A stretch of DNA of 64,000 nt from Halichondria panicea. Its lineage: Eukaryota > Porifera > Demospongiae > Suberitida > Halichondriidae. Both the position numbers and the translations under genes were made by a program. The notes beneath the pieces are model-generated. The model made no database searches and was not told the DNA's origin. It saw only the letters and a list, made by a program, of their open reading frames with translations. Within the stretch, counting starts at the first letter, position 1, and each line of letters starts with the position of its first letter. This document shows positions 1 through 10,768 of the stretch, in pieces. Where the stretch lies: the NCBI RefSeq assembly GCF_963675165.1, contig NC_087382.1, positions 5,557,963 to 5,621,962 of the forward strand. The letters run 5' to 3'.

Positions 1-470
1 ATATAGTTTATATACTTAGTCACCTACTAGCTTCTTGGCTGATGTCAGTCATTACTTTTGTGTTATAATTATTATTATTATAACAATGTCATAATTATTT
101 TGTGTATGAAAATTAATGCCCATGGCGATGATCATAACCATAAATAGCCTCGATTCCAGGCCGCTTGAACAAGCTTTGTTCAAGCGGCCTGGAATCGAGG
201 CTAAACCATAAATTATTTCTTCATTTCCTCATTTCTTATTTCTCATTTCCTCATTTCTCATTCCTGTTTTATCACCACACCCCTTTTACTGACCGTTCAA
301 CCTCATTCTAAGGAAAGGGGGGCGTGGCACGACCTGATACAGATATAGGTACGTGCTAGCTAGCTAGCTACAAGCGAGACACATACGTACATGTTTATAA
401 TAAAGGCATAGACTACAGACATAACCTACTTTGCTGCTTAACGCTTGTGATCAAGAAGTGACCAAGCAAG
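1..470. other. Region upstream of MGAT5
   Basis: No coding region is supported here. It holds the palindromic element at 145-203, a pyrimidine-rich stretch with short repeats of TCATTTC near 222-265, and presumably the MGAT5 promoter and 5' untranslated region. I see no convincing TATA box. Confidence 0.5.
145..203. mobile_element. Perfect palindromic mini-element with 9-bp target duplication
   Basis: Two 28-bp arms (145-172 and 176-203) are perfect inverted complements around a 3-nt loop. The ends read TAGCCTCGATTCC. The 9-mer AACCATAAA directly flanks both sides (136-144 and 204-212), as a target-site duplication would. A 9-bp duplication is typical of Mutator-like (MULE) elements. A second copy with its own 9-bp duplication lies at 8367-8454. 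Confidence 0.85.
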
Positions 471-1804
471 TTGCCGTGCAACATGAGGCTGTGCTCAAGA
501 AGGAGAAAACTGTTGAGAAACCTATTAATCTTGGCTGTTCTAAGCTTCTCCATGTGTCTGTTTATCCTCTCATATTTTCAACATACAAATCTAGAATTAG
601 ACAAACAAGTTATGGCATTGGCACTGAAGCCTAATGGATTTGTTAACAAATTGTCTCAAAGAGAGATTCTTAACTTCGACCATGCTTGGGAACAAGACAA
701 GAACATGTCACATGAAATTCAGAAAGGTGAGAGCACGTATCGTATATCAGTACCGTATAATTATATATCAGTACAGTGCAGTATAGCGAATACCGTATAG
801 CACGAAATTTTCGATCTTGTGGAATGGCCTCTAAAAGCATTTCGTTGAACAATGTTCGTGGAATGACTGCTTACCTGGAAGCCTGCCTTTAATCTTTGCA
901 CGTTTAGCAGATGATTCTAACAATTTTCGTGGAGGACTTAATTTTTGTGTAGGATTGCCACCTACGGTAATCATGAACTCGACGAGATTTTTTACTTCGT
1001 TAGAAGTAAATTTTGTTCCTGCATATTCAGGCACTGTAATCATGATTATATGCTGTAATAATTATCACCATTATCCCCCTGTTTGAAAGTACCACACAGA
1101 GACCACCAGCATCAGTAACAACCTGACTGACTGACAGCACTTTCTCTTTTAGTGTGAACTTGCTGACTTCACACTCACACTCATACTCACAAACTTTTAG
1201 TGTGAGGTATGCAACTTCACACTAAAAGTGCTTTCTTCATTGTAGATCGAGGTGTAGATATAATTAGTCTATGCCTGTGTGCAACTTTACAGTGAGGTGG
1301 CCTAACATGCACATGTGCACGGTGACGTAATAAATTGTATACTGCAAAACAGATACCGGTATAGAATTATTAATACCATGCACAGGAATATCAGGTGACC
1401 ACTTCTTTAGCATATCTTACACTTGACACCTTATATACAAATATACGTTAAGAGGTTTTCAACAGTCTTATAGTGTTGTCGTCATGCCAACCTTTCCCCT
1501 TGTAGAATTCTCCACTGTGTTGCTGCTGAGTGACGCTATCGCACAGACGTCAGCCGTGCCCGTTACCGATGACACCCTGTGTGTTGGCCCCTGGCCAAAT
1601 CATCCGGAATGTCAGAATAAGATGAACGTGAGATAAGCATGATTGTCGGTTATATGTAGCAGGATATTGTGGTTAGTATGGGAGATTTTAGTATGGGAGA
1701 TTGTTTAATATTATATTTCCAAGAAATTACCCGAATACATTAAGACAAATTGCTGTACCATTAATAGTCTGTGATGTATGTGAAAACATTGTCACCCGAA
1801 TCCC

Positions 1805-1870
<66 letters not shown>

Positions 1871-4800
1871 CAGTGGATGGAGGGCAACTGGAAGAAGGAC
1901 CCATGCTATGCTGAACACGGGGTGAATGATACACCTTGTTCATTTCAGGACTACCTATCACTAGTGGAGCACTTTTGTCCACCCAGACCAGGGAAAATAA
2001 TTAACCATCCCACATCAAAAAGGGTAAGTTTTACCAGCCTAATTCAGAATCTTAAAAGTAGTGTTTCCATAAGTGTCCTTTGATGGAAACTGCAATTGAA
2101 AGTCTCAGAACATCTCAGTTCTATTGGTTGTCAGTTGATTTTGTCCCCCAAAATGTTTCTTCTGTGAAAATAAGTATACTCCACTGTAAATGTATATGTG
2201 GCCAGTGTAACCTTGTGAGAATGTTAGCTGTTAACCATTTCAACTATTTCAGATACTGTGTCAGTGATTGTCCCCTGCCTTGTATTAATTAATGTTATCA
2301 AACGCTAGTGTTAAATAACTGTGTGTACATCGTTGGTGGTGTTTCCTATATACCAGCTAGTACATCAATCAATGGGGACAATTTGAGGAAGTAGACTATA
2401 CAATGTCGTGATATTTGTGCCAAAAAATGGAAGTGTATATGAATTTAGGGAATAGAACAAGGAACCTAAAGCACCTGTTGTATGTAAGGAGATAAACAAT
2501 GTAATATTCGTTATCTGAGGTTTCAGTGTTTCCCTTTTGGTTTTGTAGGCTACAGTAAACTCTGACCTAGCTCCATTGCTGAACGAGCTCAATCGCAACC
2601 CTAAGTTTGACTGGATTAAACGACGCATACAGAGCCTTTGGCCACAGTGGACGGATGCCCTCAAGCAGTTGGAGATGATTAGGCCATTCCAACACCGCGA
2701 GAAAAAGGTGAGCTCGAGACCTCTCAAGTGAATAATAAGTTTTGGTATCTGATAGCATGTAATGAATTCTTCTTTGAACAAAAGGTGTTTGTGATAAGTG
2801 CCCAACCAGCCCCCAGAAATATGCATGTACATGTAATTGGTGTGCGTGACATTGTTATTTAGCTACTCGTTCTACCGTAGAAACTGGATTATTAGCACAT
2901 GCGCTCATGAGGTCAATACCAAAATTGTATATGCCTATATTCGAGAATGCGCCTATAATGCACTACTATAATCTATTATGCTATTATAGTTTATTGTACA
3001 GCAAAATTCAACATAATATTATCATACTTGACAGAACTGGAACAAAAAGAGTGAAGTGCACCTTATCTATATGAGGTGCCAAAAATGAGGAAAAGTTGCC
3101 CGTATTTATATATCCAGGTCATAACAAGATGGTTATGCTCCCATTTATAAATCCATATCCATTTATAATATAATTATGCCCATGCTCAGATTTATATATC
3201 CATGTCCAGATATATAAATCCTTGTCCGCGTTCATATACACATGCTGATACAGGGTGTCATACAGGATTTTGAAGTAGAGGGGGGAAATGAGAAAAGTTA
3301 CCAGAAAATATTGCTAAAAAAAAGGTCAACTGTTATTTCAATACCCAGCTATGGACACTCAGTCATAATTGAAAGGGGGGGATATCCCCCCTTTCCCCCT
3401 GTAACCCTGCGATAATTATACATATGGGGTGCCAAATGTGTCTGCATTCTCTCAGCATGATCAGACAAGGTAACAGCATGTCCAGAGAGCCTTTCAGATG
3501 GATATCACCAGCTATATACATGTAGCTACCGTGCACTGTACAAGCTAACTAGCCCATAGATAAACATAGATAAACAAAGTTAACTGCTAAACTTCCTTCG
3601 CATAATTAGAACAGCGTTTCAATTCGAGTACAAAAAACCTGCAGTTGCGCATGCGCTTAAAATAAAGATACGCTTATAATCGAGCAAGCGCTAATAATCC
3701 AGTTTCTACGGTATGTGACAACAGTAGTATTTATTAATTATGCCCAACCATTTACGTAATTGGTGTTTATTTTTTATGTAACTCGAGTAGTGAATTTTTA
3801 TGTGTACAATGTTTGTGGAATGACTGCTTACCCGGAAGCCACGCCTTTAATCTTTGCACGTTATAGCAGATAATTCTAATTAATGAACTGATTTTGTGGA
3901 CTTAATTTTCGTGTAGAATTGACCCACGAAATCAGCGAAAATTAAGCCCCTCGAAAATTTCGCGCTATACGGCATTCATTTTTGCAGTTGTTTGTGAAAA
4001 GTGCCCAACCATATGTAATACTGTGTTCACATATTTTTGTGCTGTTGTGCGACTCGAGTTTTGATTTTACATGTTACAGTAGTATTTACTTTGTACCACA
4101 GATTCTGATACACATTGGAGCGTTGTCAGATAAATCAAAGTTCCATCTAGCCGAAACAGCTGACCATGGCGGACCTTTGGGGGAGCTGGTACAATGGAGT
4201 GACTTAATTTCGATCATTCACCTTCTAGGGCATCAAATAGTTTTTAGTACGGAACCCAATGCACTGAAGCATATCCTTCCCGGTCCTTCTAACAGCATAA
4301 CTGGGGGTTGTCCAACAGGGAGAGAGAAGGATTTCAGTGCCATCTTCACGGATATTGTAGGATTCAAGCAGTTCAAGTCGGCGATGAAGAGTCAGCTTCA
4401 ACACTACCTGTGAGTTTTTATTTAATCAGTGTTAGTTTTTAGTATAGGGCTGGTTACTGTGTGCCTAATAAATTAAAGTATAGTGAATAATGTTGAGTGG
4501 CGTTGGCTGGCCCTGTGGCCTAATGGATAAGGCATCAGCCTCCGGAGCTGGGGATTGTGGGTTCGAGTCCCACCAGGGTCGTTTTTTTCTTTTCAGCATT
4601 CATTTTGTTTGTTTTTCTTTAGGTGTCTGTTTAGAGTTTTGGACTCCTTTGGTACTGAGCCTCAATTTAACTACAAACCTTGGAAGTCAAACAATAAATA
4701 CAAGAAACAAAGTTGGGGCAATTTGGGACTCAACCCTCGACAATTCATGACAATGTATCGTAAGTTAAAAATATGTGTGTATACTACTACTATGTGCTAA

Positions 4801-7800
4801 GCAGCTTCAATTTGAGTTCCCAATTTGAGTTCCCAGATTATATTTCCTTGCAGCTCATACTCCTGATAACTCATTTCTCGGTTTTGTTGTTGGTAGCAAC
4901 CGCACTAATTCGCTCCCCCCTCCCGAGAAGAAAAACATCGGACTGGTGTACGGTAAAGAGCTATACATGTGGAAGGTATGTGTACAACGCAAATTGCACA
5001 ATAGTAGTAGATATTTAAGATATGTGCATGTGGGAACGTGTTTGCTGAATCCATGCATCGTGCATGTACAGCATACTACTATCTGTTGTGAAACCTAAAA
5101 CTTAAGGCTTGAGGTTTGGGAGTGATTAGTAAACAGTAAACACACATACTGAGATAAAATTAAAAATAAGAAATTTAACTTTCACTCACTCGTAGGGTCA
5201 CCATAACTACCTGGACACAGTGAGCAAGTACATCGACATCCACTCTACCATTGGTACCACCACTCAAAAAGATCAAAATTATGACATATCCACAGTGGTT
5301 CCAGGATTTGTCAGCAACCACGGCATTCTTAACCGCACAGCTCTCATTAAATTGCTTAAGGTGTGACTCTTTAGTGTGAGATTTACGATGTTCTGCAAAC
5401 GTATACAGTGTACCATGTAGCAGGTTATTTTCGTTGTGATTCTCGTGAGTAAACAATAATGGCTAATTATGACTTTTCCAACCTTTAATAGGCTATATAG
5501 GTTAGCTACTGTAGTATTCAATTGTTGTTGCTAGATCTCAGCCATTAGCACATGTGTACACTGTATTCTATGTTGTTACCCGAGACGCGCGTGGGCGGCC
5601 ACAGGTATAGTAGTCCGTTGGTTTGTTTGTTTGTTTGTTTGTCTGTAATAATGTGAGTCACTAAAGTAGGAAGCAAGAATTATGATTGGAGTGTGTTGCT
5701 TTTTTGCTTATCCTAGCCCCAGGAGCCGTATTTCTAAGACTCGAGGCTTTTTGACTTTGCTGTGATCCAGTCCATGCACCTGCATGTCTCATGCACCACT
5801 AAAGACTCTGTTCTACATATGTATCAGCCAGAGCATGCCTCTAGTCAGCTACCATGCTCTACTGCATGTATTGTATAACTGTAACACTCCTCTGATTTCT
5901 ATGATCTTGTACTTTTATTTATTCATGTAAACAGCCGAGGGTTAGCACTTCAGTTCTCTAGTATTTCACGTGTTCTGGTAACCATGCCTACTGAAGCCTA
6001 AGGATTTCGTGGGGTCGCCTATAATCAACCTCTGTAAACTCATAATTTGTTGGCTGTTGCAAGAATATCACTTTTGTTTAAAATTTGGCTTTGTAAAGTA
6101 CGTCTAAAACAGCGTTCTGTAGCTCTTTTTTTAATGAAAGGTATACATGTATAGTGTATGGTTAGTATATAGACGTATGTGTACTTAAGTTACATGATTA
6201 TACATGTACGTGTTTAGTAACATGATGGTGTTTCTTCCCACATTCAGGAATCGAAACTATTTATTGGTTTCGGGTTCCCTTACGAAGGACCTGCCCCACT
6301 CGAAGCTATTGCCAATGGCTGCTTTTTCCTAAACCCCCGATTTGACAAACCGCTTAACAGAGAAAATACAAAGTTTTTTAAGGATAAACCAACATTGCGT
6401 GGCCTCACATCACAGAATCCTTACACTGAGCACTTTATTGGGAAGCCGTACGTGTACACTGTGGATATTCTGAACTTAAAGGAAGTGAACAAAGCACTGC
6501 AAGACATGCTCTCTAAGGAGGTGAGCGTAATAATCCATTAAAGTACATGTAGTTAGTCGTGTTCACACACCCCTGGCCTTGTATAAGAACCATTACGTAA
6601 TGTTTGTACCCGCAATGCTCACTAGTGTTTTCATGAATCACTGGAAATTACAAGCCTTTGTTTCAACACATTTCTTATGATTTACATTGTAACTACATGT
6701 ATACACTGTATAGTACATGCGGCAAGGTTTCAATTTCAACTTGTGTTAGGATAATTAAACCACCTCTTTATAATTATTACAGCTACTGTTGGTCTGCCCA
6801 AATGGACTGTTTTACTGTTCGCCCCATAATTATTCATCCCTGTTTTTTTCTGTGATTAACCACACACACATACCTCACCCCGACAGCCCCTTCCTCCCTA
6901 CATCCCATATGAGTACACGTATGAGGGCATGCTTGAGCGTGTTTCGGTGTACCTGGAGTACCAGGATCACTGTTCCCACGTCCAGTGGCCCCCTCCCTCA
7001 GCCCTTGTGGCCAAAGTCTCCAGGCAGGGAGAGAGTTGCAAAGAGGCCTGCTATAGAGAAGGTGAGTGTATAATAGTACAGTGTATATATGCTTGGCTAT
7101 TTGTTATAATAGCCAAGGGAACCCCCCTCGATATAGTGCTTAAATTTGATGTGTTGAAAATCACTGCATGTACGTACGTGTAGCACTTAGTATGTGTCGG
7201 TGCGTAGCGGTCTACCATGTGTTGGAGTTTGTTAAATTTTAGCAACAATTACGGTCCATCATTTTTTACTCTTTTACATCATTCCCTGCAAAATATAAGC
7301 AGCTTCCCCACGTACCACATAATTTACAGTTTACCAGGGGGGCATGCCAGTACATGTACAGTATAGTTATTCACAGTGTTAACAGATTGCTTGTCATTTC
7401 AGGTTTGGTGTGTGAACCAGAGCTGTTCCCACTCCTTAACACGGAAGAGGCTTTGAAAAAGTGAGCACAAAGACTTAATATGTGAACGATCAGGGATATA
7501 ACCATACTGGTCAATGGTACTAACCACTTCCTAAGCTATGTAATGGCAAATGTGTGTGTTGAATTGAGAGCTGGGCACATGCATCCCTGTACATCTATAG
7601 TGTATATAGTACATTATTTCCAACGTTCTTGCAGACTACAAAGTGCCACTAATATAATGAAATGTGTCATTGAATTTGCCTAAAGTAATCACGATCTTTC
7701 ACCCCTATCACATTACAGCCATGATCTGAAGTGCTCCACTGTGTCTACTGAGAACAGTATCCATGGTCCCTCCATAGACTCCTCGGGACGTTGCAGCCTG

Positions 7801-7917
7801 CAGGAACAGAGATTATTACTGAGCTGTGTTGGGGAATATCACACTGTGAAACGACTGTGCCCTTGTCGAACTTTTAGAAAAGGACAAGTAGCTTTGTGTT
7901 CAGAGTATGTACGATAG
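471..7917 (+). CDS. MGAT5: Alpha-1,6-mannosylglycoprotein 6-beta-N-acetylglucosaminyltransferase (GnT-V), 12 exons
   Basis: A Golgi type II membrane enzyme (family GT18) that adds the beta-1,6 GlcNAc branch to N-glycans using UDP-GlcNAc. Exons: 471-726, 1506-1627, 1874-2023, 2549-2707, 4102-4409, 4623-4759, 4854-4975, 5196-5360, 6248-6520, 6887-7061, 7403-7460, 7719-7917. All junctions are GT/AG and in phase; the total is 2,124 nt, or 707 residues, against about 741 in human. A short basic cytoplasmic tail (RRRKLLR) and a hydrophobic anchor at about residues 17-36 come first. Recognisable catalytic-domain segments are GGPLGELVQWSDL, RVLDSFGTEP, FPYEGPAPLEAIANGC and a cysteine-rich C-terminus with CPCRTFRKGQVALC. 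The Glu in GPLGELVQW, reported as catalytic in human, is present. Translation could start at 471 or at the in-frame ATG at 483. Introns 1 and 4 carry MITEs and intron 5 carries a tRNA gene. Confidence 0.95.
791..1045. mobile_element. CCGTATAGCG-family MITE copy in MGAT5 intron 1
   Basis: The copy starts with TACCGTATAGC followed by an AATTTTCG motif. Its internal part (about 848-958) closely matches 3808-3925 in intron 4, including the shared stretch TTTAATCTTTGCACGTT. The right end is degraded. Confidence 0.6.
1809..1869. repeat. (AC)n microsatellite at a splice acceptor
   Basis: About 30 uninterrupted AC units end 4 nt before the AG acceptor of MGAT5 exon 3 (exon starts at 1874). They occupy the place of the usual polypyrimidine tract. 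Confidence 0.97.
2875..3711. mobile_element. Foldback element with CCGTAGAAACTGG ends in MGAT5 intron 4
   Basis: The left end reads CCGTAGAAACTGGATTATTA and the right end is its reverse complement; each is flanked by TA (2873-2874, 3712-3713). This suggests a Tc1/mariner-type MITE. The interior (about 3090-3230) is built from imperfect repeats of a CCATTTATAAATCC-like motif. A second element, 3251-3409, is nested inside. Confidence 0.75.
3251..3409. mobile_element. CAGGGTGTCATACAGG-family MITE, nested copy
   Basis: It begins CAGGGTGTCATACAGG and ends with CCCTG. Near-identical 5-mers flank it (TGATA at 3246-3250, CGATA at 3410-3414), as for a 5-bp target duplication with one mismatch. Related copies lie at 56724-56902 and 58118-58352. 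The CAGGG ends resemble hAT-type elements. Confidence 0.7.
3785..3974. mobile_element. CCGTATAGCG-family MITE copy in MGAT5 intron 4
   Basis: The right end reads CGAAAATTTCGCGCTATACGG, the reverse complement of the family terminus. The interior matches the intron 1 copy over about 110 bp. The left end is eroded. Confidence 0.6.
4509..4581 (+). tRNA. tRNA-Arg (anticodon CCG)
   Basis: A complete 73-nt cloverleaf without an intron. The acceptor pairs GGCCCTG with CAGGGTC (one G-T pair), the D arm reads GCCTAATGGATAAGGC, the anticodon stem-loop is TCAGC-CTCCGGA-GCTGG, the variable loop is GGATT and the T arm is GTGGG-TTCGAGT-CCCAC. The discriminator base is G. Internal promoters are intact: box A TGGCCTAATGG (4516-4526) and box B GGTTCGAGTCC (4560-4570). 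The gene decodes CGG and lies inside MGAT5 intron 5 in the same orientation. Confidence 0.96.
4582..4588 (+). terminator. RNA polymerase III terminator of tRNA-Arg
   Basis: A run of seven T residues follows the discriminator base directly, the standard pol III stop signal. Confidence 0.9.
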
Positions 7918-8007
7918 CTATCGATCATCATTACTTTTTTTTTTCTGCATCACTTGTGTACGATAGCTATCGATCATCATTACTTATTTCCTTCTGCATC
8001 ACTTGTG
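7909..8007. repeat. Two-copy tandem repeat of about 48 bp over the MGAT5 stop codon
   Basis: The stretch from GTACGATAGCTATCGATC to CTGCATCACTTGT occurs twice, at about 7909-7956 and 7957-8007, differing mainly in a T-run. The first copy contains the MGAT5 stop TAG (7915-7917). The second lies wholly in the 3' untranslated region. Confidence 0.9.
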
Positions 8008-8113
8008 ATTTTAATGCTCATCATGCACCTTATCTTGTGAGGAAAATCCCACAACACCAAGGGTTCTAAGATCTACACTAAAGTGGGTGGTGCCATCATT
8101 TAAATATCTGATT

Positions 8114-8582
8114 ACTGTAGACTCTCGCTATTCCGGCTCTCTGAAGTACGGACACCTCGATATACCGGCCATTATTTTGGTTTGGCACAGATTGCTAGCT
8201 AGATATGTTTACTGCACAAAACTCTCCCTAAAATGCGGCCACTCACTATTTCGTATATAGACTACTGGCCAGTACTGACTGCCCCAAACTTTGTTTTTCA
8301 TCAACAATTTCATGTTTTTATAGGGGTTTGGCTGATCAATTCATTATCCTCGAGTCAGAACCTTATTAGCCTCCTTCACCGGCCTTCATAGGAAAGAAGC
8401 CTAAGTGAAGTGGGAAGTGCGGCCTAGCTAGCTAGCTAGCTGGGATCGAGGCTAGAACCTTATTTGATTTGAGATATAATTATAGGTCGGTTTTAGCCAT
8501 GGCTATTTTCTGAAATGCGGCCACCTCGTTATTCCGGCCAAGCTGCACTGTCCCCAAGGGTGACCGGATTAACGACTCTATA
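8114..8582. mobile_element. Degenerate pogo-like MITE
   Basis: The left end reads CTGTAGACTCTCGCTATTCCGG; the reverse complement of the right end reads TTGTATAGAGTCGTTAATCCGG. CACCTCG-TAT-CCGGCCA motifs repeat inside. The design resembles the 28203-28443 element, but the ends match only partly and no clean target duplication is visible. A second element is inserted at 8367-8454. Confidence 0.5.
8367..8454. mobile_element. TAGCCTC-family MITE with 9-bp target duplication
   Basis: It begins TAGCCTCC and ends GGGATCGAGGCTA, with GAACCTTAT directly repeated on both sides (8358-8366 and 8455-8463). It shares termini and duplication length with the palindrome at 145-203. It is inserted within the 8114-8582 element. 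Confidence 0.82.
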
Positions 8583-8965
8583 CAATTAAAAACTTAACAT
8601 TCTATCAACGGACCTATTATACACGTCTAAACTCATATGTATAATGTTATCAGTGAAGATTTTCCAGCACGAATTTAAGTATTAATCCAGTTTGCAGTCT
8701 TATCTACTGCAATGTGTCATCCAAAGCTGGTACACTAGCTGGTGGTTGCAAGCTAAAATCAGGACTAAGGCGCAGCATGAAATGTCTGTCGTAACACTTT
8801 TAATACCTCTGAAGGAACTCACTACCTGAAGGCCTAATTCATTCTTGTATATTCTCTTGCAATTCATGCTCCATTAAATATACAACTATATACTACGGGC
8901 TACTTTTTGGAACAGCTATACTTTCACTGTATGCATGGAAGCAGTCTGTCAGCGATTCTCTTTTA

Positions 8966-9325
8966 GGCCACTCCAAGTGATACTCTGGTTTCTGGTCCAC
9001 CCCCGCATCAGATTTTATTCTTGGATTTCTATCGGATTTCTATCCCATTATTTTTTTTTTTTTTTTTTTGAACATGTGATGACAAAGTGAGTGACAAAGT
9101 GAGTGAGGCCAAAGTGGGGGCAGAATAAATTAAAATAAATTTTTTAAATTAAAATAAATTAAGATATTCCTACTACGCATGCATGCATAATGGTCCATGT
9201 GGTACAAAATAGTGTGATAATGATTTCATTTACATAAGGTGAAATTGATAATGAGAAAAGCCGCCCGCCCGCATGCAATTAGAAAAACTTCAGGACCAGA
9301 AACCAGAGTGTCACTTGGAGTGGCC
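8966..9325. mobile_element. PIF/Harbinger-like MITE
   Basis: The terminal inverted repeats of about 33 bp start GGCCACTCCAAGTGATACTC, with one clear mismatch against the right arm. TTA flanks both ends (8963-8965, 9326-9328). A 3-bp TTA duplication with GGCC-type ends fits PIF/Harbinger. The interior is A/T-rich, with a T-run and AAATAAATT repeats, and has no coding capacity. Confidence 0.8.
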
Positions 9326-9514
9326 TTACAAGTGGAGTGATAATTTCCAACTGAATCTGAGTTGCCTATACCGACACGCCCGGAGTCCTAAAGCTTGAGC
9401 TTTGAAGCAATTCATCGTTCGATCGTGAATATAATAGTCTAGAAAGTATGTATGACTTTTAGTTGTGAATGCCTTTAACTTCGTGTGTGATCCACTTAAT
9501 TAGCTATACCGTGA

Positions 9515-9619
9515 CTCAGCAGAAGTTAGTGCATTAATGAGGTGGAAAACTCTCAGTATTAATTTTTCTTGTCCCATGCTGAAAAGCTGCCAGTTACAGT
9601 TTTCACTTTTTAATCTGAG
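9515..9619 (+). other. Conserved 5' non-coding exon of TRPA gene 1 (inferred)
   Basis: The stretch ending AATCTGAG followed by the donor GTACGT (9620) is closely similar to sequences before TRPA genes 2 and 3, each at a donor. The inferred intron runs 9620-10747 (acceptor ATTGCAG). The 5' limit is not defined. Homology extends upstream to about 9370. Confidence 0.6.
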
Positions 9620-9989
9620 GTACGTCTTAATTAACAACGTATACTGTAATTATTTTTAAAGTGTTGATGTGCCTATAAAGGGCACTATAATAATTATGGG
9701 CTAGCCCTAGAGATTGTGTATGCCGCCGCACAATCTGACAGTGCTTTTCAAGTACATGTATAGATTCCAAGTTGAATGTTGAAGTGAGTGCTCACTACTC
9801 AGTGCTCACACCACTAAACCACAAAGCTAAGTCTAGTTTGCTGTTTGGTGGCTGTCGCCATAGCACATATATACCTATATCATTCCCCCTGCCAGTGCCT
9901 GTCATAGCTTTATGGTTTACGCTTGTAAGTATCCTCGGTGCGCATAAGAACATTATCATATATCTGTATATACTAGCAATAGCTTACCA

Positions 9990-10060
9990 GCTATTGCTTA
10001 TGTTATATAGCTTTGACACATCCACCGAAGCATCAGCACCCGCGGTGCTTTCATTGTGTG
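9990..10060 (+). repeat. Dispersed repeat, copy A
   Basis: The segment containing CATCAGCACCCGCGGTGCTT matches the reverse complement of about 28461-28540 in an ERP44 intron. It lies inside the long 5' intron of TRPA gene 1, which is about 955 nt longer than the matching introns of genes 2 and 3. Confidence 0.6.
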
Positions 10061-10768
10061 AGTACTCACTTCAACAATCAACTTTAATCTTGATACTCTG
10101 AGAAAAATATGCTAAGTGCATGCCTTGCACGTTGACCTAACTACTAGGTACAAGGACATATAAGTAAAACTATATACACACTCATTACCACAACGCTTTG
10201 CAATGGTGAGCCCGACCATGACTGATGACTGTTTTAGGGTGAGGCTGCCCCTCTAATTAACTATATAGAAGAACGCAGCCCAACTTTAAAGATGCACCTT
10301 CAGTATGGAATCGTTCAATATGGAATCGAATCTGATGCCAATTTTACTGATACACTACAGTAAATACCCTCGTGCATTTATTTTGTAATTAGGCGTTTCT
10401 AATAATTATTTCTCCCCTAATTGAGTAGCCTAGCCACCACTCATAGCCTCAGCTCAGTCATGTCGTAACGGCAGAGAAGTTTATAGAAACCAAGGAAGTA
10501 ATTGGGTGGTGTTTTTCAATAGTTATAGCAAGGGCAGAGATCTCAGCACAAGGTAGTCAGCTATATAACTGCACATGTGCACATAAGCTGGGCTAGGTAT
10601 TTATGCATATATAATAGACACGGCTGGTGTGATACCTTGATTAACGTTGAATAATATTCAACCTCATTGTAGCTATTGTGCACAGATCATTCATTCCCAG
10701 CCTAATAAAAAATTAGTCAATTTGTATACGTGATTGTATAATTGCAGAAATCCTGTGACGCTAAAAAG

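Larger units (their letters stand above)
7918..10768. other. Intergenic region between MGAT5 and the first TRPA gene
   Basis: No convincing gene is present. It contains the end of the MGAT5 3' region, three inverted-repeat elements (8114-8582, 8367-8454, 8966-9325), a conserved TRPA 5' non-coding exon ending at 9619, and a dispersed repeat at about 9990-10060. Confidence 0.6.

Noticed and set aside
1701-1982. Open frames rich in Thr-His or Cys-Val repeats at the CA/TG microsatellites (also near 29482, 47160, 57752)
   Set aside because: They are translations of dinucleotide repeats; only the adjoining real exons are supported.
9772-10101. Plus-strand open frame of 109 codons
   Set aside because: It lies inside the inferred TRPA gene 1 5' intron and overlaps a dispersed repeat; no domain is recognisable.
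10742-10768. Extended N-terminus of TRPA gene 1 from a TTG codon (similar extensions at 22568 and 52168)
   Set aside because: TTG is not a normal start in this context, the TRPA extensions cross a probable splice acceptor, and the shared ATG fits all copies.
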